A stretch of DNA of 64,000 bases from contig JAIDDJ010000038.1 of the NCBI GenBank assembly GCA_029055345.1, positions 1 through 64,000 on the forward strand. The letters run 5' to 3'. A model generated the notes under the pieces. That model had not been told where the DNA came from and ran no database searches. It saw nothing but the letters and a program-made list of their open reading frames with translations. Below, in pieces: positions 19,357 through 30,477 of this stretch. This stretch comes from Muribaculaceae bacterium. Its GTDB lineage: Bacteria > Bacteroidota > Bacteroidia > Bacteroidales > Muribaculaceae. Position 1 is the stretch's first letter, and each line of letters opens with the position of its first letter. A program made the translations under genes and the position numbers.

Positions 19357-20070
19357 ATGGAATATAATGTAAATAATATGACTCCTCCTCCTTATGGCGG
19401 TGTGAGCGTTAAGGAACAGACGAATTCTATCATGAAGCGCGTCTACGTGCGAATGACCATCGGTCTGTTGGTTTCTGCATTCGTGGCTCTGGGTGTCGCT
19501 TCAAGCCAGTCTCTTCTCTATTTCTTTGCCGGCAACCAGATAGTTTTCTGGGGTATGTGGATTGCTATGATCGCCATGGCTTTCATTATCCCGGCAAGAC
19601 TTGCCAAGATGTCATCCGGAGCCGTGCTCGGTTGCTTCATCCTATTCTCGGCTCTGATGGGTGCTTCGCTCGCACCAATTTTCGTAGTCTATAAATTAGG
19701 TTCAATCGTTGCCACTTTCTTTGTTACGGCCGGCACGTTCGGTGCTATGTCAGTATATGGATATTTCACAAAAACTGACCTCTCGAAGATGGGCTCAATC
19801 CTGATTATGGCCCTGTTCGGACTGATTATCGCTTCTGTAGTGAATATCTTCTGGGCAAACAGCACTCTTTACTGGATTGTGACCTATGCAGGTGTACTTA
19901 TTTTTGTCGGACTGACCGCATGGGATACGCAGCAGGTAAAGCGTCTTGCAGCCGCCAATCTGGAGCCTTCCATGGCTGATAAGCTCGCTACTATGGGAGC
20001 GATGAATCTCTACCTAGATTTCATTAATCTCTTCCTTTATCTGCTTCGCATTCTCGGTGACCGCCGTTGA
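19357..20070 (+). CDS. Bax inhibitor-1/YccA family membrane protein
   Basis: 237 aa; multi-TM, LTAWDTQQVKRLA and LYLDFINLFLYLLRILG signatures. Confidence 0.93.
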   Translation: MEYNVNNMTPPPYGGVSVKEQTNSIMKRVYVRMTIGLLVSAFVALGVASSQSLLYFFAGNQIVFWGMWIAMIAMAFIIPARLAKMSSGAVLGCFILFSALMGASLAPIFVVYKLGSIVATFFVTAGTFGAMSVYGYFTKTDLSKMGSILIMALFGLIIASVVNIFWANSTLYWIVTYAGVLIFVGLTAWDTQQVKRLAAANLEPSMADKLATMGAMNLYLDFINLFLYLLRILGDRR

Positions 20071-20102
20071 TATTTCATCCGGTGTTTCCGATAATTAATA
20101 TC

Positions 20103-20166
20103 AAGGGTTATATGACAAGAGGTGAATACTTATTGATTCACTTTGAATGATTCATATAACCCTTTT
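20103..20166 (+). terminator. Inverted-repeat terminator of the BI-1 gene
   Basis: AAGGGTTATATGA...TCATATAACCCTTTT. Confidence 0.6.
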
Positions 20167-20212
20167 ACCATTAGGTAACAATGCGCTCTTATACAATAAA
20201 GTGAATAATGAA

Positions 20213-20464
20213 ATGAATAAGGAAAAATTAAAATCAGAAATTCTGAATGCAGTGGAGGAGTATGTGGCCAAGCCGGAGGTTTGGGAAGAGGCCCAGCTCA
20301 CAATTGACCCCTCCGGCGCAGTAGACATAGTGGAAATCGAGGAGGCCGATGACCTCCCCGTAAATATTGATGTCTATGCAATGATGGATTTAGTTGAAAT
20401 GACCCCTGACGGCAGATGGATTCCCGACATAGATACAATTGAAGAAATCGTCAAGGAAAAATAA
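20213..20464 (+). CDS. Small conserved hypothetical acidic protein
   Basis: MNKEKLKSEILNAVEEYV...; internal start chosen because the longer ORF start overlaps the terminator stem. Confidence 0.65.
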   Translation: MNKEKLKSEILNAVEEYVAKPEVWEEAQLTIDPSGAVDIVEIEEADDLPVNIDVYAMMDLVEMTPDGRWIPDIDTIEEIVKEK

Positions 20465-20468
20465 TATG

Positions 20469-21262
20469 TCAGGGAATCACGCTGATATTGAAAGCGTTGC
20501 GCAGAAGTTGGGTTTCTAAGTTGTTGGCCTTGAACTGGCGGAGATCGAAGCGGTAACCTAATTGGAGACTGGTTCTCCCCAGATAAAGACGCAAGCTAAG
20601 AAGATTGTCTACACTCCAGGAGTTTCCCCACCATCCGCAATGCACGAGGTCGCGGTGATTTCCCAGATAAATCTCATAATATGATTCCCCATAACCAGGG
20701 CAGAAAAATGCTCCGATTGTGGGGATTCTTATTTCATCTGCTATTCTTACTGGAAGTCTTCCCCACTTACCGCTCCAGCTTATCGAAGCAGCTGTATCAA
20801 GGCCGATATATGCTAGTGCATTGACGGGGTTGTTTCCATTCTGGACTGCATACATTGCCCCACCGTATACGTCAAGCATCGGTCCTACTGTCACCTGCCA
20901 GGCTTCGGCGAACCGTTTCCGCCATGACATTCCCCACCCGAACCGTCCGGTCATGTTATACATCACTCCGGTCTTTAACGGATTGTAAAGGTGCTGAAAA
21001 TCAATTCCGGCTTCAAAGCGCATCACGCAACGGTCGCTCCAGCGTTGGAAATCTTTAGTCCATGATGACTGGAGAGCATAATCCATCCCTTCATAATATA
21101 GCGGGGACAGATAGGTAGATAAAGCGCGTGCTCTGCCTATCTCTATGCCGTAAACCGATGTGACCGGACGCGACTCCTGAGCAGATGCTGTCGCGGTTCC
21201 CGTGCTTATGCCGAGAATCGCCGCAACGCCCAATGGCAGTAGTCTCCTTTTAATTGATTTCA
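20469..21262 (-). CDS. DUF3316-like outer-membrane protein
   Basis: Start MKSIKRRLLPLGVAAILGISTGTATASA; 13-bp overlap with the end of parC. Confidence 0.7.
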
Positions 21263-23934
21263 TCAAAGAGCGACGGTTCCTCCGTCCGGGGATTATTTGT
21301 GTTGTTGCTATGGATTTTGTCTGACATACCGGCATTTTCTGATTCTGTCTCCTCGTCCAATACTGCATTATTCGACTGATTTTCGTCATATAATGGATTC
21401 TGTCCCTCTTCTGGCTCCGCAATGTCCGTTATTTCTTCCGGTTCAGGTTCGGGAGTGATGTCCTCTATATTTTCCAGCTTAAAAGTTGTCAGGCGCTTTC
21501 CTTTGGCTTTGAATGATTTCAGACCGATGAATTCATCAGTGTCAATATCTAAAGCGGGGCGCCCGGAATCTTCGCCGCCGAAGGTAAGGCGCAGCTGGGC
21601 ATGGAGCTTGTCGGTCAGAAGTATGATTTCTCCCCCTTCATCTCCTCCGACGAACCTTTGGGGCTTAGGGGTCACTTCGAATTTGAATCGCTTGAGATAG
21701 GGGTATCCTAAGGATTTATCATCAAGCGCGAGTGTCCAAATTTTATCGGGGTCGAACTTCTCTATCCTCAGTATATTGTCTTCGTAATGGTTAGTATCTG
21801 AATAGGTAGAGGTAAAATACTGACCATCATTGGTGATTATCAGCACTTTATCATCTCCCTGGAAAATCCCCAGACTTTCTCCCCGACCATCATAATTAAG
21901 ACGGAGCACATCGCGGTCAAACCATACCTCGCGCCCTCCTAATGTGGAGCTCCCACGTTTTTCCAAAGATACATTCTTGATTTTGAATTTGGTCACAAGG
22001 TTTCCTAAGGATTCCTTGCCTTTGATGAGTTGGTCGGCGAAATTGATTGTCAGCTCTGTATTTCTCGGCCTGCGTCCGGTTCCGTTCGGTTCGTCAACGA
22101 GACTTACACGCACCGTCTCCGCCTCTCCATTGGGATTGCAGGTAAGCCATTCTATTCTCGAACCGGGCAAGCCTTTTGTAATGTCATAATCCTTGTCGCG
22201 GGTCAGACCGGTGATGAAGAACCTCTTCATGTAGGAGTTACCCCCTTTCCCGTTACGATATATGACGTTATAGATGGTCCGACGGTCATTCTTCTTGAAC
22301 AGACCTATATGGATAATCCGGTTGCTCTTCGATTTGCCAACATATAGCTTGTCGGTCACGCGTACCATTTTATAGGTCCCGTCGCGATATATCACTATGA
22401 TATCATCCAGATCCGAGCAGGTGAACAGGAATTCTCCCTCTTTGAGCCCTGTGCCGATAAAGGCTCCCTCGGCGTCATACATCAGCCTTCTGTTAGCCTC
22501 CGCTACTTTTGTCGCCTCTATCGAATCAAAATTGCGCAATGTTGTGAGCCGCGGGAAATGCTCGCCATATTTCTCTTTCAGATGGATATACCATTTCTCA
22601 GTGGTTTCATCAATATGCGTCATATCATGGCTTATACGATTAATTTCCGCTTCAAGTCGGGCTATTTTTTCATCCGCCTTTGCCGAGTTGAACTTCAGAA
22701 TCCTTCCCATCTTGATTTCCCATAGGCGGATAAGGTCATCATCGGTAATTTCTCTGAAGAATGAAGGCTTGAAGGGCTCGAGGAGCTCATCAACGCGCCT
22801 GATGGCCGTTTCCATGTCAGGGGCTTGCTCGATAGCACGGTCCTTATACATTCGCTCTTCGATGAAGATTTTCTCCAGCGATGCGAAAAGTTGAGTTTCC
22901 CTCGCTTCCGAAAGAGCAATCTCTAATTCACGAAGCAAAATTGTGCGCGTCCTGGTCACTGAATCCCTCAGCAATTCACTAACAGACAGAAATTCAGGTT
23001 TGTCATCACGTATCACGCAGCATATCGGTGACACCGAGACTTCGCAGTCGGTGAAGGCATAGAGGGCATCTATCGCTTTGTCGGAACTTGCCCCGGCATT
23101 AAGGTGAACCACAATCCGCGCTTCTTTGGAGGTGTTGTCGTCTACCTTGCGGACTTTTATCTTGCCCTTCTCCATGGCGAGAAGGATGGAGGCTATCAGG
23201 CTGGATGTGGTCTTTCCATACGGAAGCTCGGTTATGACGAGTGTCTTGTTGTCGAGTTTCTCGATCTTTGCCCGAATTTTTACTGAGCCTCCGCGTGCCC
23301 CGTCATTGTATTTCGATGCATCGAGTAGCCCTCCGGTCGGAAAGTCAGGAAGTAGTTTAAACGGCCTTCCGTGAAGACAGTCAATTGCCGCATCCAATAT
23401 CTCGTTGAAGTTGTGAGGAAGAATTTTCGACGACAATCCCACTGCAATTCCCTCTACTCCCTGGGCAAGCAGAAGGGGAAATTTCATTGGAAGGGTCACC
23501 GGCTCTTTGTCGCGGCCATCATAGCTCGGCTGCCATTCAGTGATTTTGGGCGAGAATGCCGCCTCGATTGCAAATTCCGATAACCGGGCTTCGATATAAC
23601 GCGGCGCAGCCGCTGAATCTCCGGTCAATATGTTTCCCCAGTTCCCTTGAGTGTCTATAAGCAGTTGCTTCTGGCCCAGCTGCACAAGCGCCCCCCCGAT
23701 CGATGCATCACCGTGCGGGTGAAAGGCCATCGTCCGTCCTACTATATTCGCTACTTTGTTGAAGCGCCCGTCGTCCAATCGCTGCATTGTGTGTAGAATG
23801 CGCCTTTGAACGGGTTTTAAGCCATCCTCGATATGAGGAACGGCACGGTCAAGGATTACGTAAGAGGCATATTCCAAATACCAGTCGCGGAACATACCCG
23901 ACAGCACGGTCTTTCGGTCGGTCGGTGGAATCAT
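21250..23934 (-). CDS. parC: DNA topoisomerase IV subunit A (gyrase A-like)
   Basis: 894 aa; YLEYASYVILDRAVPHIEDGLKPVQRRILH; catalytic region AAPRYIEARLSEFA. Confidence 0.92.
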   Translation of the reverse strand: MIPPTDRKTVLSGMFRDWYLEYASYVILDRAVPHIEDGLKPVQRRILHTMQRLDDGRFNKVANIVGRTMAFHPHGDASIGGALVQLGQKQLLIDTQGNWGNILTGDSAAAPRYIEARLSEFAIEAAFSPKITEWQPSYDGRDKEPVTLPMKFPLLLAQGVEGIAVGLSSKILPHNFNEILDAAIDCLHGRPFKLLPDFPTGGLLDASKYNDGARGGSVKIRAKIEKLDNKTLVITELPYGKTTSSLIASILLAMEKGKIKVRKVDDNTSKEARIVVHLNAGASSDKAIDALYAFTDCEVSVSPICCVIRDDKPEFLSVSELLRDSVTRTRTILLRELEIALSEARETQLFASLEKIFIEERMYKDRAIEQAPDMETAIRRVDELLEPFKPSFFREITDDDLIRLWEIKMGRILKFNSAKADEKIARLEAEINRISHDMTHIDETTEKWYIHLKEKYGEHFPRLTTLRNFDSIEATKVAEANRRLMYDAEGAFIGTGLKEGEFLFTCSDLDDIIVIYRDGTYKMVRVTDKLYVGKSKSNRIIHIGLFKKNDRRTIYNVIYRNGKGGNSYMKRFFITGLTRDKDYDITKGLPGSRIEWLTCNPNGEAETVRVSLVDEPNGTGRRPRNTELTINFADQLIKGKESLGNLVTKFKIKNVSLEKRGSSTLGGREVWFDRDVLRLNYDGRGESLGIFQGDDKVLIITNDGQYFTSTYSDTNHYEDNILRIEKFDPDKIWTLALDDKSLGYPYLKRFKFEVTPKPQRFVGGDEGGEIILLTDKLHAQLRLTFGGEDSGRPALDIDTDEFIGLKSFKAKGKRLTTFKLENIEDITPEPEPEEITDIAEPEEGQNPLYDENQSNNAVLDEETESENAGMSDKIHSNNTNNPRTEEPSLFDEIN

Positions 23935-23977
23935 TTAAGGTTGACGCTAAAAGTTGAAGCTTTATGACCCTTTCTGA

Positions 23978-24388
23978 TTAGAATAATGGAAGGGTGGAGT
24001 TGTTGTTGGTATATTTTCGTTCGAATTCCGCATCGGTCATGCAGAGCATCATTATACCCTGAATGAAGGTGATTATCTCCCATGCGCCGCATGTAACCGC
24101 GGTGAGAAGTATCGTAAGAAATCCGGCGCCAACTTTGCCCATAATGAAATATTGCACTCCCAGCCAGCCGAATAGTATCGCCATTATGCCGCAAAGAATC
24201 CGGTTCGAATCGGTTTGGTTTGCGCGGGGCGCATTAATCATTTGCATCAGTTCAGGAAAGGAATACAGAGGTTGCCAGTTCGTGCCGTCTGTCGATACAA
24301 GCGTATTGGGATTCACGTTGTAGGCTATAACCTGAGAGGCCGACATCGGGCCTATCACACGGCCCTGAATATTTAGGAAGTAACTCAT
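23978..24388 (-). CDS. GYF_2-like plus TM2 domain protein
   Basis: 136 aa; GPMSASQV...W.PLYSFPEL followed by a TM2-type double TM. Confidence 0.8.
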   Translation of the reverse strand: MSYFLNIQGRVIGPMSASQVIAYNVNPNTLVSTDGTNWQPLYSFPELMQMINAPRANQTDSNRILCGIMAILFGWLGVQYFIMGKVGAGFLTILLTAVTCGAWEIITFIQGIMMLCMTDAEFERKYTNNNSTLPLF

Positions 24389-24401
24389 TTTATTGTCGTT
24401 T

Positions 24402-24869
24402 TTATTTTATTTTGAATGCTTTTATGCGTCTTGCCTTCATAAGCTCTATGTGTTCTTCATCTCCCCAGTTGACGAAAGGATTGATGCTTATGCCTCCCCG
24501 AGGCATGAACCTTCCCTCAACCTCTATGTAACGGGGATCCATCAGCCGTATCAGATCCTTCATTATGATGTTGACGCAGTCTTCGTGGAAATCTCCGTGA
24601 TTCCGGAAACTGAACAGGTAGAGCTTGAGGCTCTTGCTTTCAACCATCCGCTCGCGCGGAATATAATTGATATAGATATGACCGAAATCAGGCTGCCCCG
24701 TCTTCGGACATAACGTGGTAAACTCCGGGCAATCAAATCTGACCACATACTCATTGTCAGGATGTTTGTTTTCAAACGTCTCCAGCACTCCCGGATTGTA
24801 TTGATCGCTGTATTTTGTTCCCTGGTTCCCCAATAAGGTCACACCTTCAAGTTCTTGCTCTGTACGCAT
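24402..24869 (-). CDS. queF: NADPH-dependent 7-cyano-7-deazaguanine reductase
   Basis: 155 aa; [39 protein letters not shown]. Confidence 0.97.
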   Translation of the reverse strand: MRTEQELEGVTLLGNQGTKYSDQYNPGVLETFENKHPDNEYVVRFDCPEFTTLCPKTGQPDFGHIYINYIPRERMVESKSLKLYLFSFRNHGDFHEDCVNIIMKDLIRLMDPRYIEVEGRFMPRGGISINPFVNWGDEEHIELMKARRIKAFKIK

Positions 24870-25060
24870 AGATTCATTTTTCGGGCTCCGTAGTTGATTA
24901 GTTAAATATCCTTTATTATCAACTCAGTGATGAACCCTCTTTTGTTCGGGATGTTTTAATATTACAAGATGCGGCCTTGTGAGCCTTCCTTATCAGGAGT
25001 TCTCTCCAATGGCCGCACTAACCATACAAAGTTAATAAAAATTATTTAAAAGAGGAAATT

Positions 25061-25297
25061 ATGAATGATGTTTTAGATACCGAAGAACGTCGTGAGATAC
25101 CTTCCGACGAATTCGGTCTTCCCGAACGCCGGGAATACCCGATGCCCGATGCCACCCATGTGAGGGCAGCTGAAGCTTATTTCCGTTATTGTCCTGAAGA
25201 TTTGCGTCCTGAACTCGCCCGCAATATTCTTAAATTTGCGGCCCGTTATGGCGTAAACGTCCAGAGTCCTGTCATCAGGGCTTATGCTGAACAATAA
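25061..25297 (+). CDS. Small hypothetical protein
   Basis: 78 aa ORF preceded by an AT-rich leader, between divergent que genes. Confidence 0.55.
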   Translation: MNDVLDTEERREIPSDEFGLPERREYPMPDATHVRAAEAYFRYCPEDLRPELARNILKFAARYGVNVQSPVIRAYAEQ

Positions 25298-25327
25298 TCG
25301 GACGGATTCAACCCGCGCGGTGGGCGG

Positions 25328-25981
25328 CTATTCGATATAAGCCGTAGGATCTGCTATGCCGGCCAGGCGAAATGCCTCTTTACGCTCGGTGCATGTCCCG
25401 CATACACCGCAGTGGAGCTTCCCTCCCTTGTAGCATGAATATGTGTTGTTATAATTTATTTTGAGGGTCGCACCGTGTCGCACGATGTCGGCCTTTGTTA
25501 TGTCGGTATATGGAGCAATTATATCTACGCCTTCATATGTGCCTTCCTGCATCGCGCGGCTCATGGCCTCTATGAAGCCTCTCCGGCAGTCAGGATATAT
25601 CGCGTGGTCGCCGCCATGGTTGGCTATCATTACATGTTTTAGATCGCGACTTTCAGCAAGCCCGCATGCCACCGACAGCATGATTCCGTTACGGAAGGGA
25701 ACTACGGTGCTTCGCATATTGGAGTCTGCATAATGGCCTTCCGGTATGGCGTCTGCCCCCGACAGTAGCGAGCTCCGGAAATATTTCCCCATGAACTCAA
25801 GTGGAATCACGATATGCTCTATGCCAAGTTCCTTGCATTGGCTCTTCGCACACTCTATTTCTCGCGCATTATGGTTGGAGCCGTAATCAAATGTTACGGC
25901 CAATGCTATCCTTTCCTTAAAATCATGCAGCAAAGTCGTGGAATCCAATCCTCCCGACAGAACTATGATTGAATCTTTCAT
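25328..25981 (-). CDS. queC: 7-cyano-7-deazaguanine synthase
   Basis: 217 aa; LSGGLDSTTLL, CGVCGTCTERKEAF. Confidence 0.97.
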   Translation of the reverse strand: MKDSIIVLSGGLDSTTLLHDFKERIALAVTFDYGSNHNAREIECAKSQCKELGIEHIVIPLEFMGKYFRSSLLSGADAIPEGHYADSNMRSTVVPFRNGIMLSVACGLAESRDLKHVMIANHGGDHAIYPDCRRGFIEAMSRAMQEGTYEGVDIIAPYTDITKADIVRHGATLKINYNNTYSCYKGGKLHCGVCGTCTERKEAFRLAGIADPTAYIE

Positions 25982-25996
25982 TGCAATATATCTTTA

Positions 25997-26614
25997 TCAG
26001 GGTATTCCCAGAAATCTGTGAAGTTGCACCGATAGAGTCCATCTGGGATCTTCAAGGACCCTGCGCACCGTGCGAAGCCGATTGGATTCACGCATTGCTT
26101 TATCTTCCACGTAGCAGGGCTGCAGATACATCAGTGTCTTAGCGCCCCGGCAGCCTAAATTGAAATATTCATCAAGCGGCTGCCCCACATCCACCACCTT
26201 GATTTCATCCGCGGTCTCAACCTTGATTTCGCCCTTCTCCAGCTCACCGCAGATCCCTCCCTTGGGAGAGACCGTGATCCAGTCTATTCCGTCGGGAAGC
26301 GGCACTGTGCCATTTGTCTCTATTGCGATTTTCTTTCCGGTCGCCCGCTTCAGAAGATGGACGAAGTCGCTGTCGATACTCAGCGCAGGCTCTCCTCCGG
26401 TCAGTACTATCCATTCGGCCTTATATAGATTGACTGCGTGCACTATCGATTCATCATCCATGAATATCCCGTCCTCATGAGAAGTGTCGCAGAACGGACA
26501 ATGGAGATTGCACCCTGAAAAACGTATAAACACCGACGGATAGCCGGTGTGATGTCCTTCTCCCTGAAGAGAGTAGAATATTTCGTTGACTTTTCTCATT
26601 CCTTTTCGTAACAT
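25997..26614 (-). CDS. queE: 7-carboxy-7-deazaguanine synthase (radical SAM)
   Basis: 205 aa; FSLQGEGHHTG, FSGCNLHCPFCDT, LTGGEPAL. Confidence 0.95.
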   Translation of the reverse strand: MLRKGMRKVNEIFYSLQGEGHHTGYPSVFIRFSGCNLHCPFCDTSHEDGIFMDDESIVHAVNLYKAEWIVLTGGEPALSIDSDFVHLLKRATGKKIAIETNGTVPLPDGIDWITVSPKGGICGELEKGEIKVETADEIKVVDVGQPLDEYFNLGCRGAKTLMYLQPCYVEDKAMRESNRLRTVRRVLEDPRWTLSVQLHRFLGIP

Positions 26615-26928
26615 GCCCAGTTGCCCTGGCTTTCCTGAACTTCAGCCCGGTAGCAATGGGGAATCAATTCTACAATCCAGCGGGCTATGTTCTCCGCCGT
26701 GGGATTGAAATCGAGAACTTCGTTAAGCACCTTGTGGTCTACAAGGTTGAGCACTTTCCGCTTTATACTCGCAAAATCAATCACCATACCGTTCTGATCA
26801 AGTGTCTTCGAACGGCATTCCACGGTTATTATCCAATTATGGCCGTGGACCTGCGTGCATTGACTCTTATAGTCAAGGTTTAATTGATGCGCAGCGCTGA
26901 ATTCAAAGGTTTTTCTGACGAAGTACAT
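26596..26928 (-). CDS. queD: 6-carboxytetrahydropterin synthase
   Basis: 110 aa; FSAAHQL, CTQVHGHNW, DHKVLNE. Confidence 0.95.
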   Translation of the reverse strand: MYFVRKTFEFSAAHQLNLDYKSQCTQVHGHNWIITVECRSKTLDQNGMVIDFASIKRKVLNLVDHKVLNEVLDFNPTAENIARWIVELIPHCYRAEVQESQGNWACYEKE

Positions 26929-27043
26929 GAGTAAAATTTCAAGGTATTTTTATTAGCAGGATAAATTTTGTGCTCTTTCCCGGCTCCGCGACAAATGAAA
27001 GTCGGGGGGAGGGCGGTGGTTAGCCGCCCTCAGTACGGATTAT

Positions 27044-27862
27044 TTATAATGCTGCTTTCTTGGAGCGTGATGCCCGTTTTTTCGGTGCCGGAGTTTCTGC
27101 TGCGTCTTCCTTTATGCCGGCAAGCGCAGCATCAATCATGATTCTTCCGCAATATTCACACACGATTACTTTCTTGTGCATCTTGATCTCAAGCTGGCGC
27201 TGAGGCGGAATGCGGTTGAAGCAGCCTCCACAAGCGTCGCGCTGCACAGTTACTATTCCAAGACCGTTGCGCGCGTTCTTGCGTATACGTTTGAATGCGG
27301 CAAGAGTATAGTCATCGATATTTTTCTCCAGTTCTTTTGCCTTCGTAAGAAGTGCTTCCTCCTGTTGTCTGGTTTCCGACACTATTTCATCAAGCTCAAT
27401 TTTTTTCTGTTCGAGAATACTTTCGTTCTCGCTCAGCTCCGCACGATTCTGCTCTATCTGAGCGCTTAGCTCTTCTATCTTGTGGTTTGCATCCCGAATA
27501 TGCTTCTCGTCAAGCTGTATCTCAAGGCTCTCAAATTCCTTTTCCTTATCAAGAAAAGCATATTCCCGGTTGTTGCGGACATTGTTGATTTGCTCCTCGT
27601 AGCGGGCTATTTTTTCACTTCGCTGAGCGATGTCAGCTTCTTTCGTCGATATCAGTTTGCGGAGGCCGGCAATTTCCTCCTCAAATTTCCGGATACGAGT
27701 CTGGAAGCGTACTATTTCATCCTCGCGGTCTTTTACCTCATTCGGTAATTCACCACGGAGAATCTTGATATGGTCTATCTCCGACAGAAGCGTCTGTAAC
27801 TGATATAAGGTCTTCAGTCGTTCTTCAACGCTCCTTTCTTTTTCGTTTTTCTTTTCTGCCAT
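27044..27862 (-). CDS. Coiled-coil protein with C4-type zinc ribbon (DUF164)
   Basis: 272 aa; CGGCFNRIPPQRQLEIKMHKKVIVCEYCGRIM. Confidence 0.9.
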   Translation of the reverse strand: MAEKKNEKERSVEERLKTLYQLQTLLSEIDHIKILRGELPNEVKDREDEIVRFQTRIRKFEEEIAGLRKLISTKEADIAQRSEKIARYEEQINNVRNNREYAFLDKEKEFESLEIQLDEKHIRDANHKIEELSAQIEQNRAELSENESILEQKKIELDEIVSETRQQEEALLTKAKELEKNIDDYTLAAFKRIRKNARNGLGIVTVQRDACGGCFNRIPPQRQLEIKMHKKVIVCEYCGRIMIDAALAGIKEDAAETPAPKKRASRSKKAAL

Positions 27863-27925
27863 ATTGATTTATGTCGTTTGTCTTCTTTTTATGTTGTCAG
27901 GTCTCCGCTCTGTGTTTTGGTCTGC

Positions 27926-28708
27926 TCACATCAACGCTATCGGGTCAGTCTGGTCTTCCGAGAAATAGACCACTAAGTCGGGGTATTTTTCCCTGATGAT
28001 ACGAGAAAAAATATTGATTGAGCAGAGTTCGCTCTGATAGTGGCCAATATCGGCAAGAACGATGTCACTTCCGAAGGTAGTGTAATCGTGATATTTGATA
28101 TCTCCCGTTACATAAAGGTCCGCTCCCGCTGAGATCGCAGCCCCTATGAGTGACGCTCCCGATCCTCCGCATAATGCCACGCGTTTTACCACTATCCGCT
28201 TGGATTGAGATGAATAACGAAGGCTCTCAACTCCGAAACGATCCTTGATTTTGCGCAGAAGTTCCAGCTTGGGTGTGGGCTCTATGTTGCCGACGACTCC
28301 TAATCCCGCACGGTGATTGTCGGACAACGGACTCAGCACCTCTATGTCGTTCACTCCGAGCATATGGGCCATCTCATGGCTTACACCGTTCCAGGTCGAG
28401 TCAAGGTTGGTATGGGCAGAATATATAGCTACGCCTGCCGACAATGCCCTCATCGCTATGCGCTGTGTTTCGTCTGCCCCGGTCAGGCTCTTCAGGCCGT
28501 GGAATATCAGCGGATGATGAGATATGATCATGTCGCATTTTCGACGGATAGCCTCCTCGAGAACGTCCATCGTTACATCCAGACACAGTAGAACCGCATG
28601 AACTTCGGATGTCGGATCTCCGACCTGAAGCCCTGCATTGTCGTAACTCTCCTGCAATGGAAGGGGGGCGAACGTCTCAAGAACGCCGGATATATCTCTT
28701 ACGGTCAT
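27926..28708 (-). CDS. Nif3-like dinuclear metal center protein
   Basis: 260 aa; ESYDNAGLQVG, ISHHPLIF, YSAHTNLD, DIGHYQSE. Confidence 0.95.
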   Translation of the reverse strand: MTVRDISGVLETFAPLPLQESYDNAGLQVGDPTSEVHAVLLCLDVTMDVLEEAIRRKCDMIISHHPLIFHGLKSLTGADETQRIAMRALSAGVAIYSAHTNLDSTWNGVSHEMAHMLGVNDIEVLSPLSDNHRAGLGVVGNIEPTPKLELLRKIKDRFGVESLRYSSQSKRIVVKRVALCGGSGASLIGAAISAGADLYVTGDIKYHDYTTFGSDIVLADIGHYQSELCSINIFSRIIREKYPDLVVYFSEDQTDPIALM

Positions 28709-28716
28709 CTCTATGA

Positions 28717-30477
28717 TTAGGATTGTTCCTTCGGTGCTAACGCTATCTGAAGCTCGTCAAGCTGAACCTGATCTATTGGCGATGGGCTTTCATTCATCAC
28801 ATCGCGGCCCGAATTATTCTTAGGGAACGCTATTACATCGCGGATGGTGTCAAGACCTGCAAGTATCGAAACGAACCGGTCGAAACCTAATGCAAGACCT
28901 CCGTGAGGGGGCGCTCCATATTTGAATGCTTCCATCAGGAACCCGAACTGCTCTTTGGCTCGCTCTGGTGTGAAACCAAGAAGCTCGAACATGGTGTCCT
29001 GAAGCTCGGCGTCATGTATACGGATCGAGCCTCCGCCAAGCTCTGTCCCATTCACGACTATATCATATGCTGTGGCACGCACTTTCCCGGTATCGCTGTG
29101 AAGAAGCGGAATGTCTTCCGGATTGGGCGATGTGAAAGGATGGTGCATCGCATAATATCTTTGTGTCTCGTCGTCCCATTCGAACAGGGGGAAATCTATC
29201 ACCCAAAGCGGCGCGAACACATTCTTGTCGCGCAGTCCCAACCGATTGCCCATCTCAAGGCGAAGCTCACACATTTGTTTGCGCGTCTTCATAGTCTCCC
29301 CGCTCATGAGAAGAAGCAAATCACCGGCTTTTGCTTCGGCTTTTTCTCCCATGGCCCGAAGTGCATCATCATCATAGAATTTGCCTATCGAGCTCTTGAT
29401 GCTTCCGTCCGGCTCGAATTTTACCCACATCAGGCCTTTAGCCCCAACCTGTGGACGCTTCACGAAATCGGTCAGCTGGTCAAGCTGCTTGCGCGTGTAG
29501 TCGGCACATCCCGGAACCGCGATACCGATGGTGATTTCAGAATCATCCACAACTCCGAATCCATGCCCCTTCGCTTCATCGGTGAGGTCAGTGAATTCCA
29601 TCCCGAACCGAATGTCCGGCTTGTCAGAACCGTAACGCTCCATGGCTTCTGCCCATGTCAACCGCGGGAAAGGCTCTGTGAAATCTATTCCCTTCACATA
29701 CTTGAATATGTGCTTTACGAGGCCTTCGAACATTTCGATCACATCCTCTTGCTCCACGAAACTCATCTCGCAGTCAATCTGAGTGAACTCCGGCTGACGG
29801 TCGGCACGAAGGTCTTCGTCACGAAAACATTTGGCTATCTGGAAATAACGGTCAAAACCTGAGACCATCAGAAGCTGCTTGAACAATTGAGGCGACTGTG
29901 GCAAGGCGTAGAATTCTCCCGGATTCATGCGCGACGGCACCACGAAGTCGCGAGCCCCTTCGGGCGTCGATTTGACCAGGATGGGAGTCTCTACCTCAAG
30001 AAAGTCATTCGAGTCAAGATAACGGCGGATTTCAAAGGCCATCTTGTGACGAAGCTCAAGATTCGACCGCACGGAAGGACGCCGCAAATCAAGATAACGG
30101 TATTTCATCCTAAGGTCATCTCCGCCGTCGGTATGGTCTTCGATTGTAAAGGGCGGAACCTCGCTCCGGTTCAGGATCTTGATGGAGGTGGCTGAAACCT
30201 CTATCTCACCGGTCGGAAGATTTTCATTTTTTGAACTCCTCTCTTCTACGGTGCCTTCTACCATCACCACATATTCCCGGCCAAGATGGTTGGCCTGTTC
30301 TGCAAGCGATGCGTCTTTCTCATTGCTGAAAACTACCTGTGTGATGCCGTAACGGTCACGGATGTCAATGAAAGTCATGCCTCCCATCTTTCGTATCCGC
30401 TGCACCCAGCCGGAAAGCTTCACTTTCTTGCCTGCGTCTGAGAGCCGTAACTCTCCGCATGTCGTATCTCTGTACAT
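28717..30477 (-). CDS. aspS: Aspartate--tRNA ligase
   Basis: 586 aa; [49 protein letters not shown]. Confidence 0.98.
   Translation of the reverse strand: MYRDTTCGELRLSDAGKKVKLSGWVQRIRKMGGMTFIDIRDRYGITQVVFSNEKDASLAEQANHLGREYVVMVEGTVEERSSKNENLPTGEIEVSATSIKILNRSEVPPFTIEDHTDGGDDLRMKYRYLDLRRPSVRSNLELRHKMAFEIRRYLDSNDFLEVETPILVKSTPEGARDFVVPSRMNPGEFYALPQSPQLFKQLLMVSGFDRYFQIAKCFRDEDLRADRQPEFTQIDCEMSFVEQEDVIEMFEGLVKHIFKYVKGIDFTEPFPRLTWAEAMERYGSDKPDIRFGMEFTDLTDEAKGHGFGVVDDSEITIGIAVPGCADYTRKQLDQLTDFVKRPQVGAKGLMWVKFEPDGSIKSSIGKFYDDDALRAMGEKAEAKAGDLLLLMSGETMKTRKQMCELRLEMGNRLGLRDKNVFAPLWVIDFPLFEWDDETQRYYAMHHPFTSPNPEDIPLLHSDTGKVRATAYDIVVNGTELGGGSIRIHDAELQDTMFELLGFTPERAKEQFGFLMEAFKYGAPPHGGLALGFDRFVSILAGLDTIRDVIAFPKNNSGRDVMNESPSPIDQVQLDELQIALAPKEQS

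Noticed and set aside
20147-20212. Upstream start of the small ORF 20147..20464
   Set aside because: The first codons overlap the terminator arm of the BI-1 gene; Met at 20213 is more plausible
24870-25060. preQ1 riboswitch upstream of queF
   Set aside because: The region has a short hairpin but I could not match the preQ1-I or preQ1-II consensus
28903-29862. 319-aa plus-strand ORF
   Set aside because: Lies antisense within aspS, a clear housekeeping gene; no recognisable motifs
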